In this document: positions 23,629 to 32,409 of the stretch, in pieces
How positions within the stretch are numbered: the stretch's first letter is position 1
Layout: the number at the start of each line of letters is the position of its first letter
Source of the DNA: UBA7672 sp040398465
GTDB taxonomy: Bacteria > Pseudomonadota > Alphaproteobacteria > Caulobacterales > Hyphomonadaceae
Direction: 5' to 3'
Length of the DNA stretch: 64,000 nt
NCBI GenBank assembly: GCA_040398465.1
Contig: JBBAUA010000018.1
Coordinates: 1 to 64,000 of the forward strand
Position numbers and translations under genes: made by a program
The notes under the pieces: model-generated
Seen by the model: only the letters and a program-made list of their open reading frames with translations
Database searches by the model: none
Told to the model about the DNA's origin: nothing

Positions 23629-26460
23629 ATGACAGACCGACTCGAAATCTCAGGCGTTCACCCCCTCGTCGGCGATCCGTCCGACTTGCTGGGTGCGCTG
23701 GCGATTGCAACGCCGCATTCGGATCACATCGCACGCATGGTGAAGCGGCGCGGCGAGGTGATGGAGATGCTTGCAGGTGGTCCGGAATTCCCGATGTCCG
23801 CGGCGCTTGAGCAGATGCGGCAGGCGGGCGCCGGCGCCAGCATTGCGGATGCCATGCGCGAAATGCGGCGCGCCAAGGAGGCTGCTCAGCTTGCCATCGC
23901 CGCCGCAGACCTTTCCGGCGCCTGGACGCCAGATCGCGTTACGCAGGAGCTGACGCATCTTGCAGACACCGCCGTGCAGACTGCCTTGCGAGTCGCCATC
24001 CGTGAGGGCTGGGCCCAGGGGTGGTTCGAAGAGAGGCGCGACAGCGACGACATGCCGGGACTGTTTGCGCTCGCGATGGGCAAGATGGGCGCTGGCGAAC
24101 TCAACTATTCCAGCGACGTCGATCTTATTCTTCTCTTCGACCTTGATGTTCTGCCCATGAAGGGCCAACGCGTCAAGGAAGCGATGAGCAGGGTCGCGCG
24201 CAGTCTTGTACGTTGTCTGGAAGAGCGGACGGTCGATGGCTATGTCTTTCGCACCGACCTGCGCCTGCGTCCCGATCCGGCTTCCACGGCCCCGGCCGTT
24301 TCCACACAGTTTGCGCTCGGTTACTACGAAAGCATCGGCCAGAACTGGGAGCGGATGGCGCACATCAAGGCGCGCGTCTGCGCGGGAGATGTAACTGCGG
24401 GCAAGGCCTATCTGGATGAACTTGCTCCTTATGTCTGGCGCCGTCACCTCGACTACTGGGCGATCGCGGATGTGCATTCGATAAAGCGCCAGATTCATGC
24501 CCATGGCGGCCATGCTGAACTTGGCTCGCCCGACTTCGACGTGAAGCTAGGACGCGGCGGAATTCGTGAGATCGAGTTCTTCGCGCAGGTGCAGCAGCTG
24601 GTCCTCGGCGGACGAATGCCGGCACTGCGCGCGCCGCGAACAAAGGATGCGCTGGCCGCAATGCAGGCGGCCGATGTGGTGTCAGCTGACGTGGCGGCCG
24701 ATCTTGCGACGTCCTACGATTTCCTCCGCGGCGTCGAGCACCGCATCCAGATGCTCAACGACGAGCAGACGCACCAGCTTCCCAACGCGCCCGACCGTCG
24801 CGAAGCCGTGCGTGCGCTATCCGGCTATAGCGACGGGGCTTCGTTCGAACACGACATTGCGGCTGTTCGCCGTCGCGTCCATGGCGTCTATTCCGACCTG
24901 TTCGCGGCTGAAGAGCGGATTTCAGGGGAGGCGGGCAACCTCGTCTTCACGGGCGTCGACGATGATCCCGGTACTGTCGATACCTTGCAGAAGCTCGGCT
25001 TCAGCGACCCGTCCCACATCATCCATGTCTTCCAGCAATGGCACCGGGGCAGCATACCGGCGACACGTTCGGCGCGTTCCCAGCAGTTGCTCACGTCACT
25101 TGGGCCGCGACTTCTCGAGGCCATGTCGAGGGCGGGAGAGCCGGATGCGGCTTTCCAGCGCTTTCTGGAGTTCTTTTCCGCACTGAAATCCGGCGTACAG
25201 GTCATGTCGCTGATGCTGGCGGAGCCAGCGCTCACGCGTGAAATCATCCGTACAATGACGTTCGCGCCGAAGCTCGCCGCGGATCTCGCCCGCCGCCCGG
25301 CCCTCATCGACGCGATGCTGGAGCCATCCTTTCGGGCGCCGGCGAGCGGCGATCGGCCCGGTGAACGCGAGAAGCGGTTGCGGGTGCAGCTGGATCGGTC
25401 GAGCGATTTCGAGGCCAAGCTCAATGTTGCTCGCCGTTTCCACCGCGAGGAAGCGTTTCGGATCGGTTATCAGCTGCTGCAAGGGGCTCTCAGCGCTCCG
25501 GATGCAGGCCTTGCCTACGCCGACCTTGCGGATGCTTGCATCAGCGCGCTGGCGTCGGCGTGCGAGGCCGACGTGTTGTCCCGCTTCTCGGGGTCCATCG
25601 GCCGTTGGTCGATTTGCGCGCTCGGCAAGTTTGGCGGCCGCGAGCTGACCTCTACCTCCGACCTCGATCTCATTCTCATCTACCACCCCGACGACGAGGC
25701 CGTCACCAATCTTGCCGCCCGGTTCGTCCAGCGCCTCGTCGCCGCCCTGTCGGCGCCTACCGAGGAGGGAACGTTGTATGAAGTCGATCTCCAGCTGCGG
25801 CCGTCGGGCAAGGCGGGGCCGGTCGCGGTGCGGCTTTCGTCGTTCGAGCGCTACTACGGCGAAGATGCCTGGACCTGGGAGTTCATGGCGCTGACCCGCA
25901 TCCGTCCCGTTGCCGGTGACGCGGATCTCGGCCGCAGGATCGTCGAGCTTGCGCGCAACGCGTTGCGCCACAAGAGCGCCGACCCGAAGATCACCGAGGA
26001 CGTCGCCGACATGCGCCGCCGCATGGCGCGCGAGCGCAAGCCTCGGTCGGTGTGGGATGTTAAGCTGGCGCCTGGAGGGTTGGTCGACATCGAATTCCTG
26101 ATCCAGCACGCAATCCTGCTGTCGGCCAACGAAACTCCCGGCGCCATCCAGCCTGCCTCGCTGGACGCAGTGAAGGCGCTGGCCGCCGCCGGCAGGCTTT
26201 CTCCCGCTGCGGCGGCGACGCTGATCGAGGGGCTGACATTCCAGCTGCACCTGCAGCAGGCGCTTCGCATCGCAACAGGCGACCAGTTCGATCCCGAATC
26301 AGCTTCGTCAGGCCTCAAGACCTGGCTGGCCAATCATCTGGGGCTAAAGGAGTTTTCCGCACTGGAGCGTCGCCTGATCGAGGTGCAGGGCGCTGTGGCT
26401 GGCCTTCGCGCCCTCAAACTGGGGCCGCTCACGACGGATCAGGACTCGCCGCCCGTTTGA
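23629..26460 (+). CDS. glnE: glutamine synthetase adenylyltransferase/deadenylylase
   Basis: The 943-residue enzyme has two nucleotidyltransferase domains. The N-terminal one has GAGELNYSSDVDLIL (about 154-170) and removes AMP; the second has GGRELTSTSDLDLILIY (about 668-685) and adds AMP to glutamine synthetase. Each is followed by a GlnD/GlnE helical domain (GRGGIREIEFFAQ and APGGLVDIEFLIQH). It controls nitrogen assimilation in response to PII. Length equals the family norm (about 950). The ATG at 23629 starts 49 nt after the kinase gene. Confidence 0.95.
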   Translation: MTDRLEISGVHPLVGDPSDLLGALAIATPHSDHIARMVKRRGEVMEMLAGGPEFPMSAALEQMRQAGAGASIADAMREMRRAKEAAQLAIAAADLSGAWTPDRVTQELTHLADTAVQTALRVAIREGWAQGWFEERRDSDDMPGLFALAMGKMGAGELNYSSDVDLILLFDLDVLPMKGQRVKEAMSRVARSLVRCLEERTVDGYVFRTDLRLRPDPASTAPAVSTQFALGYYESIGQNWERMAHIKARVCAGDVTAGKAYLDELAPYVWRRHLDYWAIADVHSIKRQIHAHGGHAELGSPDFDVKLGRGGIREIEFFAQVQQLVLGGRMPALRAPRTKDALAAMQAADVVSADVAADLATSYDFLRGVEHRIQMLNDEQTHQLPNAPDRREAVRALSGYSDGASFEHDIAAVRRRVHGVYSDLFAAEERISGEAGNLVFTGVDDDPGTVDTLQKLGFSDPSHIIHVFQQWHRGSIPATRSARSQQLLTSLGPRLLEAMSRAGEPDAAFQRFLEFFSALKSGVQVMSLMLAEPALTREIIRTMTFAPKLAADLARRPALIDAMLEPSFRAPASGDRPGEREKRLRVQLDRSSDFEAKLNVARRFHREEAFRIGYQLLQGALSAPDAGLAYADLADACISALASACEADVLSRFSGSIGRWSICALGKFGGRELTSTSDLDLILIYHPDDEAVTNLAARFVQRLVAALSAPTEEGTLYEVDLQLRPSGKAGPVAVRLSSFERYYGEDAWTWEFMALTRIRPVAGDADLGRRIVELARNALRHKSADPKITEDVADMRRRMARERKPRSVWDVKLAPGGLVDIEFLIQHAILLSANETPGAIQPASLDAVKALAAAGRLSPAAAATLIEGLTFQLHLQQALRIATGDQFDPESASSGLKTWLANHLGLKEFSALERRLIEVQGAVAGLRALKLGPLTTDQDSPPV

Positions 26461-26626
26461 CGACTTTCGACCTGTAACGTGTTTGCGATGCCGACGCTGA
26501 CACGCCAAGAGCAGGAAACACTCGGCAAACGCCAGCGCACGATGCATAATGTGGAGAGCGGATTTCGATTGCAACCATTCTGCCGTTCGTCACGGCGCGC
26601 CGCTGCGCGGAGTTGGCTTTCAGGCC

Positions 26627-27193
26627 ATGCGGGACCCAGACGAGGACCTCGTTCGACGTGTCGGCGCCGGCGACAGACGCGCGGCGGCGGAGATCGTACG
26701 TCGTCATCTTCCGCGGATGGTCGGCCTTGCTCGCCGCATGCTGGGCGACGCCTCCGAAGCGGAAGATGTCGCGCAGGAAGTCTTTCTCCGCGTCTGGAAG
26801 CACGCCGCAGCCTGGAAGCCAGGGGCTGCCAAGTTTGAAACGTGGATGCACCGGGTGGCGATTAACCTGTGTCTCGACCGGTTGCGGCGCGTTGGCCGCA
26901 ATGCGGGCGATGTAACGCCGGATACAGTGGACGCGCGAGCTTCCGCCACGCGCGCGCTGGACGACCGTCAAAGGCGGGACCGGGTGCGCGACGCCCTGCA
27001 GAAGCTGCCCGAGCGGCAGAGGGCGGCGTTGGTCCTGTGTTACTATCAGGACAGGACCAACATTGAAGCGGCGGAAATCCTCGGCGTCAGCGTTGATGCT
27101 CTTGAGAGCCTGCTTTCGCGGGCGCGGCGGACGCTGAAATCGGCCCTCGCGGCGGAGCGGGCGGACCTGCTCAGCGGGCTGGAAACGGGTTGA
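26627..27193 (+). CDS. ECF-type RNA polymerase sigma factor
   Basis: The 188-residue protein contains sigma region 2 (about 12-80: HLPRMVGLARRMLGDASEAE then DVAQEVFLRVWKH) and region 4 (about 118-170: LQKLPERQRAALVLCYYQD then AEILGVSVDALESLLSRARR) and lacks regions 1 and 3, the layout of group 4 (ECF) factors. It should direct polymerase to a small stress regulon. The gene overlaps nothing upstream; the next two genes follow at 7 and 6 nt, forming a sigma/anti-sigma/sensor unit. The ATG at 26627 was chosen because the fold begins there. Confidence 0.85.
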   Translation: MRDPDEDLVRRVGAGDRRAAAEIVRRHLPRMVGLARRMLGDASEAEDVAQEVFLRVWKHAAAWKPGAAKFETWMHRVAINLCLDRLRRVGRNAGDVTPDTVDARASATRALDDRQRRDRVRDALQKLPERQRAALVLCYYQDRTNIEAAEILGVSVDALESLLSRARRTLKSALAAERADLLSGLETG

Positions 27194-27200
27194 GGGTGTG

Positions 27201-27647
27201 ATGAACGAAGCGCGTTTCATGGAATTGCTTGGCGTCTATGGCGCGGACCTGGTCCGCTGGCCGGAAGAGGATCGCGGCTCCGCGGCCGCCTTCCTCGAGA
27301 TCGCACCCCACCGCATCAAGGACATCTGGGAAAGTGAACGGGCATTCGACCATCTTCTCGCGCTCGAAAAAGATGGTCCAGCGTCGATTTCCCTCGAGAC
27401 ACAGATCCTGTCCACAGCGCCCGCGCGCCGGACGTTGATCGGCGCGTCGCCGGGCCGAAGCCTCTGGTCATTGCCCAAATGGGCGACTGGCGGCGCTCTT
27501 GCAGCCTCGCTCGCGCTGGGTTTCGCCGTTGGATACGCCGGGCAGCCGACGCGGCTTGCGGAGACCGACTATCCGAGCATGCTAACAATCTCGAGCAGTG
27601 GCGCCGGGTCGATGTACCTCACGGCCATGAATGATGGCGGACACTGA
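27201..27647 (+). CDS. putative anti-sigma factor, single-pass membrane protein
   Basis: The 148-residue protein has an N-terminal cytoplasmic part with LLGVYGADLVRWPEEDRG and a helical segment, one membrane helix (about 98-115: GGALAASLALGFAVGYAG) and a short periplasmic tail. Position directly after an ECF sigma gene and the one-helix topology fit an anti-sigma factor; the first 60 residues resemble a reduced form seen in alphaproteobacterial sigma operons. No zinc-binding HxxxCxxC motif is visible. GAGGG lies just upstream of both the GTG at 27198 and the ATG at 27201. Confidence 0.6.
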   Translation: MNEARFMELLGVYGADLVRWPEEDRGSAAAFLEIAPHRIKDIWESERAFDHLLALEKDGPASISLETQILSTAPARRTLIGASPGRSLWSLPKWATGGALAASLALGFAVGYAGQPTRLAETDYPSMLTISSSGAGSMYLTAMNDGGH

Positions 27648-27653
27648 TCCCAC

Positions 27654-28217
27654 ATGATGTCGAAGGTATCCATCGTCCTGGTCGCGTCCCTTGTTGCGAA
27701 CGCCGTGCTGATCGGCGTCGTCGGAGGCCGCTTGCTGAGCCCGCCCCGGGCCAGCGAGCCAACTGTCCAGATGCAGCTTGAGCGGTACGGTCCCACGTCC
27801 GATGTCGTGAATGCGGCGTGGAAACAGCTTCCTGAGGGGGACCGCACCGCGCTTCGCCAGGAACTCCGCGAAGGTTGGGTGGCAATGAGCGACGAGCGCA
27901 AGCGGCTCAGCGATGCCGGCAGGCGCGTCTATGACGCAGCTTTCGAAGAGCCGTTCGACGAGACGAAGCTGCGGGATGCGGTCGCACTGTTCCAGCTACG
28001 CGAGAACAGGCTGCAGCAGGCGGCCGAAGACATCCTGATCAGCCATCTCGGCAAAATGCCGCGCGATGCGCGTGCGACCGCCGCCGTCGGGTTGCTGACT
28101 CCGTTCAACGCGCGCATGCAGCGCGCCGACGATCAGAAGCCAAACGGCGGCGCACTTGTCGAAGGCGCGTCCGGCTCACCGCCGCCCCCGCCGAGCGCAG
28201 CTTCGCGATCCAATTGA
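27654..28217 (+). CDS. periplasmic metal-sensor-like protein (CnrR/ZraP type)
   Basis: The 187-residue protein has an N-terminal membrane anchor (about 5-26) and a helical domain (about 50-150) with WKQLPEGDRTALRQELREGW, RRVYDAAFEEPFDETKLRDA and RENRLQQAAEDILISHLGKM. This is the pattern of the Metal_resist/heavy-metal-sensor family (CnrX, ZraP relatives). The C-terminus is Pro-rich. As the third gene of the sigma factor operon it probably senses a periplasmic signal (metal or envelope stress) and works with the anti-sigma protein. Metal-binding residues cannot be assigned from sequence alone. Confidence 0.65.
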   Translation: MMSKVSIVLVASLVANAVLIGVVGGRLLSPPRASEPTVQMQLERYGPTSDVVNAAWKQLPEGDRTALRQELREGWVAMSDERKRLSDAGRRVYDAAFEEPFDETKLRDAVALFQLRENRLQQAAEDILISHLGKMPRDARATAAVGLLTPFNARMQRADDQKPNGGALVEGASGSPPPPPSAASRSN

Positions 28218-28229
28218 GCTGACAGGGGC

Positions 28230-30533
28230 TTACGCCGTCTCGGGCGTCCGCGCACGCGCCTGCGTGACGCCAGCGGCCGGCGACAGCTTGGCAATCGGCA
28301 GGAATATCGACACCTGAGTCCCCTCCCCAAGTTCGCTTTCGATCAGCATGCGGCCGCCGTGCATTTCGGCGAACGATTTCGTGAGCGCCAGGCCCAGTCC
28401 AGTGCCGCGGACATTCCGTTCCTTGGCCTCGGGTGAGTTTACCTGCTCGAAGGGCTGCGCCAGACGCGGCAGGTCTCCGGGCGAAATGCCGATGCCATTG
28501 TCCTTCACGCGGATGACGACCCAGGCATCTTCCTCGGTCACGGTGACGCGGATCTCGCCGCCGGGATCTGTGAACTTGATTGCGTTTGTGATCAGGTTGA
28601 ACGTCATCTGCTTGATGGCGCGGTGATCGCCGCTGATGTCGGGTACATCGTCGTCGGGATCGAACATCAGTGTCACTTCGCGATCGGCGGCGCGCCGGCG
28701 CGAAAGCTTCACGGCGCCATCGACGGCGTCGACCGGATCAATGCGCGCGGCGGACAGGCGCATCTTGCCGGCCTCGAACTTCGACATGTCGAGAATATCG
28801 TTGATCATTTCCTCGAGGTGTTTGGCAGCCTGCATGATGACTTCGGCGTATTCCTTGTAGCGATCGCTCCCGAGCGGCCCGTAGATCTCGTTGGCCATCA
28901 TCTCCGCAAAGCCGTGGATGTGGTTCAGCGGCGTGCGCAGTTCGTGGCTCATATTGCCGAGGAATGCGCCCTTGGCCTGGCTTGCGCGCTCGGCGCGGGC
29001 CCTCGCTTCGGAGTACTTCTCGGCAAGCTCCTGCGCCTGCCCCTTCGCACGCTGCAACTCCTCCACCATCGAACGCAGGCGACGCTCGCTGCGTTGCAGG
29101 CCGGCTTCCTGGCGTTTCAGGGCGCTGATATCCACGCCGACGGTGATCAGCCCATCCGATGAGGTGCGGCGGTCGACGAGGCGTATCCAGGTGTCCGATA
29201 GCAGCAGCATTTCGCGGGCGTTGGCGTCGTCGCCGAGCGGCCGTTCCACGCGCACGAACTTGGCCAGTTCCGCCATCACGAGGTCGTAGGATGCTCCGGT
29301 CTGCGCGACGTCCTTGTCGAGGTTGAAGACGCGCGCGAAGGCTGCATTCCAGTGCGTAAGGCGCTTGCGGCTGTCCCAAAGCGCGAACGGCCCGGGGTGG
29401 GCGTCCAGCGCCGTGCGCGCGAGGGCCTCTGCCCGTCGCGACACGAGGTGCGCCTGCACCCGGTCGGTGACGTTGAGAATGGCGCCGGAGAAAATCCCGT
29501 CTGAGACGCCGCCCATGAGCTCGAAGTGGCGACCGGCTGCACGGCCGACGCCCTGGAAGGTGACGCTGATCTGCTGGCTGCCGCCTGGCGCCTCAAGCGC
29601 GTCGCGAACGCGGCGGCGAGCATCCTCGTTCACGACTGACGCGAACTCGTCCAGCGTCATCGCGCCATCATGATTGGCGCCGACAAGATTGCAGGCCTCC
29701 GGTCCGATCGTCAGGAGTTGTGCTGCGGGATCCCAGCGCCACAAGCCGAACACGCCTGTGACCTCGAAGCTGCGCCATTCATCTGCCGCTGATCGCGTCG
29801 AGGCATCGGCAAGTCCAGCTTCCGCGTCCTGTTTCTCCCGCTCCACACGCCGGATCACGCCGACCAGGCCGAACACGGCCAGCAGCGGCGCGGTGAGGAG
29901 CAGGCCATAGATCATCAGCCGGTTGAAGTCGCCAACGTCAAAAAGGGGCGCCGGACGGTAAACGCACGCGCCGATGCCGGCCCCCTCGACAGGCGCGCAA
30001 GCGACGGCTGACCGCTCGAAGTCGACAGTCTCGAAGCGCGACTGCATAGGAATGCCGTCCGACGGCAGGAGATGGAACGTACGGCCGGCAAGCGCCTCGG
30101 GAACAATCGAATCCTTCGTCCGCAGTCCGGAGACCCAGCGGCCCTGTGCGTTTGTGGCAAAGACGCGCACGCTGCTGTTGTTGGCCAGCTGCGCCCATCC
30201 GCCGGCAGGCGGCTGGCGCTCGGCAACGGCTTCGAAGTTCACGCCGCGGCGAATTGCTTCCAGCGATGCTCCTGTCAGCAGAAGTCCTTCCATCCGGGCG
30301 CGGGAGGCAATCAATTCCGCACGGACGTGGCCGGCGAGTGCTTCTGCTTCTCGAGATTGCTGGGTGAGGACAGCGCTATCGGCGAACTGGCGTTCCTCGA
30401 AGGCCTTGAGAGCCAGCGATCCGCCGAACGCAAGCATCAGGAGGCTGAGCATGCCGAGGGGTACCGCGCTACGCGGTTTGGTCGGCGGCGCGGGAACCCG
30501 CGCCTTGATGCCCAGCCTGGGCTTCGTCGCCAC
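28230..30533 (-). CDS. PleC/DivJ-like PAS sensor histidine kinase
   Basis: The 767-residue kinase has two membrane helices (about 24-43 and 208-226) enclosing a sensor of about 160 residues, then PAS-like domains (about 250-350 and 370-475), a coiled-coil linker (about 478-515), a HisKA domain with His near 528 (FLGNMSHELRTPLN), and an ATPase domain (NLITNAIKF, DNGIGI, RGTGLGLALTK). The H-box region, including EIYGPLGSDRYKEYAEVI and DILDMSKFEAGKM, is very close to PleC and DivJ, which control DivK and the CtrA cell-cycle circuit. Start is GTG at 30533. A perfect CtrA box lies 57-71 nt upstream. Confidence 0.85.
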   Translation of the reverse strand: MATKPRLGIKARVPAPPTKPRSAVPLGMLSLLMLAFGGSLALKAFEERQFADSAVLTQQSREAEALAGHVRAELIASRARMEGLLLTGASLEAIRRGVNFEAVAERQPPAGGWAQLANNSSVRVFATNAQGRWVSGLRTKDSIVPEALAGRTFHLLPSDGIPMQSRFETVDFERSAVACAPVEGAGIGACVYRPAPLFDVGDFNRLMIYGLLLTAPLLAVFGLVGVIRRVEREKQDAEAGLADASTRSAADEWRSFEVTGVFGLWRWDPAAQLLTIGPEACNLVGANHDGAMTLDEFASVVNEDARRRVRDALEAPGGSQQISVTFQGVGRAAGRHFELMGGVSDGIFSGAILNVTDRVQAHLVSRRAEALARTALDAHPGPFALWDSRKRLTHWNAAFARVFNLDKDVAQTGASYDLVMAELAKFVRVERPLGDDANAREMLLLSDTWIRLVDRRTSSDGLITVGVDISALKRQEAGLQRSERRLRSMVEELQRAKGQAQELAEKYSEARARAERASQAKGAFLGNMSHELRTPLNHIHGFAEMMANEIYGPLGSDRYKEYAEVIMQAAKHLEEMINDILDMSKFEAGKMRLSAARIDPVDAVDGAVKLSRRRAADREVTLMFDPDDDVPDISGDHRAIKQMTFNLITNAIKFTDPGGEIRVTVTEEDAWVVIRVKDNGIGISPGDLPRLAQPFEQVNSPEAKERNVRGTGLGLALTKSFAEMHGGRMLIESELGEGTQVSIFLPIAKLSPAAGVTQARARTPETA

Positions 30534-30589
30534 TTCAGCCCCCGAATACGTTGACTCACCAGTTCTGGAGTCGAAACGCTGCGAAAGGG

Positions 30590-30604
30590 TTAACGCGGCA
30601 TTAA
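30590..30604 (-). promoter_or_regulatory. CtrA binding site (TTAA-N7-TTAA)
   Basis: TTAA (30590-30593), seven bases, TTAA (30601-30604): an exact match to the CtrA consensus of Caulobacterales and relatives. It lies between the PleC/DivJ-like kinase gene and the upstream CheY-like gene, in the leader region of the kinase. CtrA control of the kinase is inferred from sequence and position. Confidence 0.65.
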
Positions 30605-30649
30605 CTGTGAGCCATCAGGCGAGGCGTCGCAGCCGTGCAGTGCACCGAA

Positions 30650-31159
30650 CTATGCCGTGGATCTGGGACCAAAAAGACTGTCGCGGCGTTCCTTCCCGCC
30701 ATAACTGTCATTGCTCCGCCGCCGGCGGTCGGGCCCGAAATAGATCGGGGTCCGAATGAACGATCGCGGCGTGTTGATCACGGCGCAGACCTTTTTGTAG
30801 AGTTCCGTGGCCGTCACGGGCTTGGCGCAGAACTCGGTGACCCCGGCATCACGCGCAGATTCGACTTTCGACCGCTCGGCATAGGCCGTCAGCATGATGA
30901 TCGGCGTGAACTGGTGTGTGCTGTCGTCGTCCGTCCGGATGATTCGCGTCAGCTGACAGCCGTCCATCGGCTCGATCGCATAATCCATCACGATGAGGTC
31001 GACGGGCTGGCGACGGAGCGTGTCGAGTGCGTCGTCACTGTTCTGTGCGTCGAACAGGTCCTTCACCTCGAAGCCGCGCAGGATCGTTTTCACAATGTTG
31101 GTCATGTGCTGGTTGTCGTCGACTACCAGGACCTTGAGCCTTGCAAGCGAGGGATCCAT
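30650..31159 (-). CDS. CheY-like single-domain response regulator
   Basis: The 169-residue protein is a receiver domain (about 8-130) with Asp14/Asp15, phospho-acceptor Asp59 (LIVMDYAIEPMDG) and Lys at the FCAKPV loop, followed by a basic tail (YFGPDRRRRSNDSYGGKER) and no output domain. The FGPDRRR tail is a frequent feature of alphaproteobacterial stand-alone receivers. The ATG at 31159 lies 7 nt after the EAL gene, so both are probably cotranscribed and act in the same pathway as the kinase gene downstream. An upstream in-frame start would overlap the EAL gene. Confidence 0.8.
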   Translation of the reverse strand: MDPSLARLKVLVVDDNQHMTNIVKTILRGFEVKDLFDAQNSDDALDTLRRQPVDLIVMDYAIEPMDGCQLTRIIRTDDDSTHQFTPIIMLTAYAERSKVESARDAGVTEFCAKPVTATELYKKVCAVINTPRSFIRTPIYFGPDRRRRSNDSYGGKERRDSLFGPRSTA

Positions 31160-31166
31160 GTCGCGC

Positions 31167-32294
31167 CTACGCCGCGCTGCGCAGCGCCCGGGGGCCGCGC
31201 ACAAAGAAGCTCTCGTCGATGATCGGGCGGCCATAGAGATAGCCTTGCGCGTACATCACGCCCGCCTCGATCAACAGGCGGCGGTCCGATTCCGTCTCGA
31301 TGCGTTCGCCGACCGAGCTGATTCCGAGCTCCGAGCACATGCGCGCCACGTTACGCATCAGGGCGAGTCCGCGCTTGTTGGTCTCCGTCGCCTGGAGGAA
31401 GCTTCCGTCGAATTTCAATCCGTCCACATCCAGCGCACGCAGGTAGCCGAACGAGGCGGATCCAGCGCCGAAATCATCCAGCGATACGCCGCAGCCGATC
31501 TTGCGCAGCAGGCTGACCGCACGCGCCGCCGTTTCGATGTCACTGATGTGGGCGGATTCCGTGACTTCGATGATCAGACGGCTGCGCTCGAACTTGTGGC
31601 CCGAGATCACCGCGCAAAGCTCGCGTATCACGTCGAGCCGTTGAAGCGACTCGCCGGAGATGTTTACCGCAAGTCGATAGGCAGGGTCTGTCTTCACTTC
31701 CAGCTGAGCGACCGCGGCGCTCACCATGATGTAGTCGAGATGAGCGATCTGGCCGCTCTTCTCCGCCGCCATGATCATGCCGACCGGAGAGTCCTCACCG
31801 GCAAAGCGCGCGAGGACTTCGTAATGGCTCACCGCGCCTGTGCTCGTCTCGACCACGGGCTGTCGCGCCGCCATCAGTCGACCGTTCATCACGGCGTCGC
31901 GGAAGCGCTCGGCCAGGATTTCGTCGGCGCGCTCCGCCCTGATCCGCGTGGAGTTTGGCATGCGCGAAATGGTGAAGCTGAAACTGTTGGGCGAGATCGT
32001 GCTGCGCTGGACGACGATACGCCGTCCGCCCTCCATCGATGACGGATCTTCCCACGACACCCGGCGGCCCGGCCCAAGCGCCCAGAGCTCCTCGCGCAAT
32101 CGGCTGCCCTCGGCGCCACTGATCAGTTCGATCGCGTTGCGTCCGATCAGCCGGTCGGCCGTTGGGTGATGCAAGAGGGTGGCGTCGCCTTCGGCGTCGA
32201 TGATGCGGCCGCTCGCATCCGCCGCGACCATGAGGTCAGCCGCGGCAAACGCAAAATCGCGAAACCTGGTTCCGTTTTCGGTCGTAGCCGACAT
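31167..32294 (-). CDS. PAS-EAL protein, probable c-di-GMP phosphodiesterase
   Basis: The 375-residue soluble protein has a PAS-like N-terminus (about 8-115) and an EAL domain (about 128-365). The signature motif reads EVL (159-161) instead of EAL. Other catalytic residues seem to be kept: Asn211, Glu243 (IEVTES), Asp273/Asp274 in DDFGAG, Lys294 (GLKFDG) and Glu330 (GERIE). Hydrolysis of c-di-GMP is therefore plausible though unproven; it could instead be a c-di-GMP receptor. It lies upstream of the CheY-like gene with 7 nt between. A CtrA-like site lies 50 nt before the start. Confidence 0.8.
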   Translation of the reverse strand: MSATTENGTRFRDFAFAAADLMVAADASGRIIDAEGDATLLHHPTADRLIGRNAIELISGAEGSRLREELWALGPGRRVSWEDPSSMEGGRRIVVQRSTISPNSFSFTISRMPNSTRIRAERADEILAERFRDAVMNGRLMAARQPVVETSTGAVSHYEVLARFAGEDSPVGMIMAAEKSGQIAHLDYIMVSAAVAQLEVKTDPAYRLAVNISGESLQRLDVIRELCAVISGHKFERSRLIIEVTESAHISDIETAARAVSLLRKIGCGVSLDDFGAGSASFGYLRALDVDGLKFDGSFLQATETNKRGLALMRNVARMCSELGISSVGERIETESDRRLLIEAGVMYAQGYLYGRPIIDESFFVRGPRALRSAA

Positions 32295-32343
32295 TCCCGC
32301 CCGCCAGTCGCATCAAGGCAGACTGGACGCTAGGCCCGCGGCG

Positions 32344-32358
32344 TTAGCCATCGGTTAA
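32344..32358 (-). promoter_or_regulatory. CtrA-like site, one mismatch
   Basis: Read on the minus strand: TTAA, seven bases, CTAA (32358 to 32344), one mismatch from TTAA-N7-TTAA. It lies 50-64 nt upstream of the EAL gene. A further TTAA half-site (32361-32364) is adjacent. It is weaker evidence than the perfect box at 30590, but in the same gene cluster and similar distance. Confidence 0.4.
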
Positions 32359-32409
32359 CGTTAATCCGCGGCCGGGTTGCAGTAGAAAAAGTTGATTCTC
32401 GTCAGTGGC

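Noticed and set aside
25096..26250. 384-codon minus frame opposite glnE
   Set aside because: Antisense shadow; glnE is complete and conserved over the same bases.
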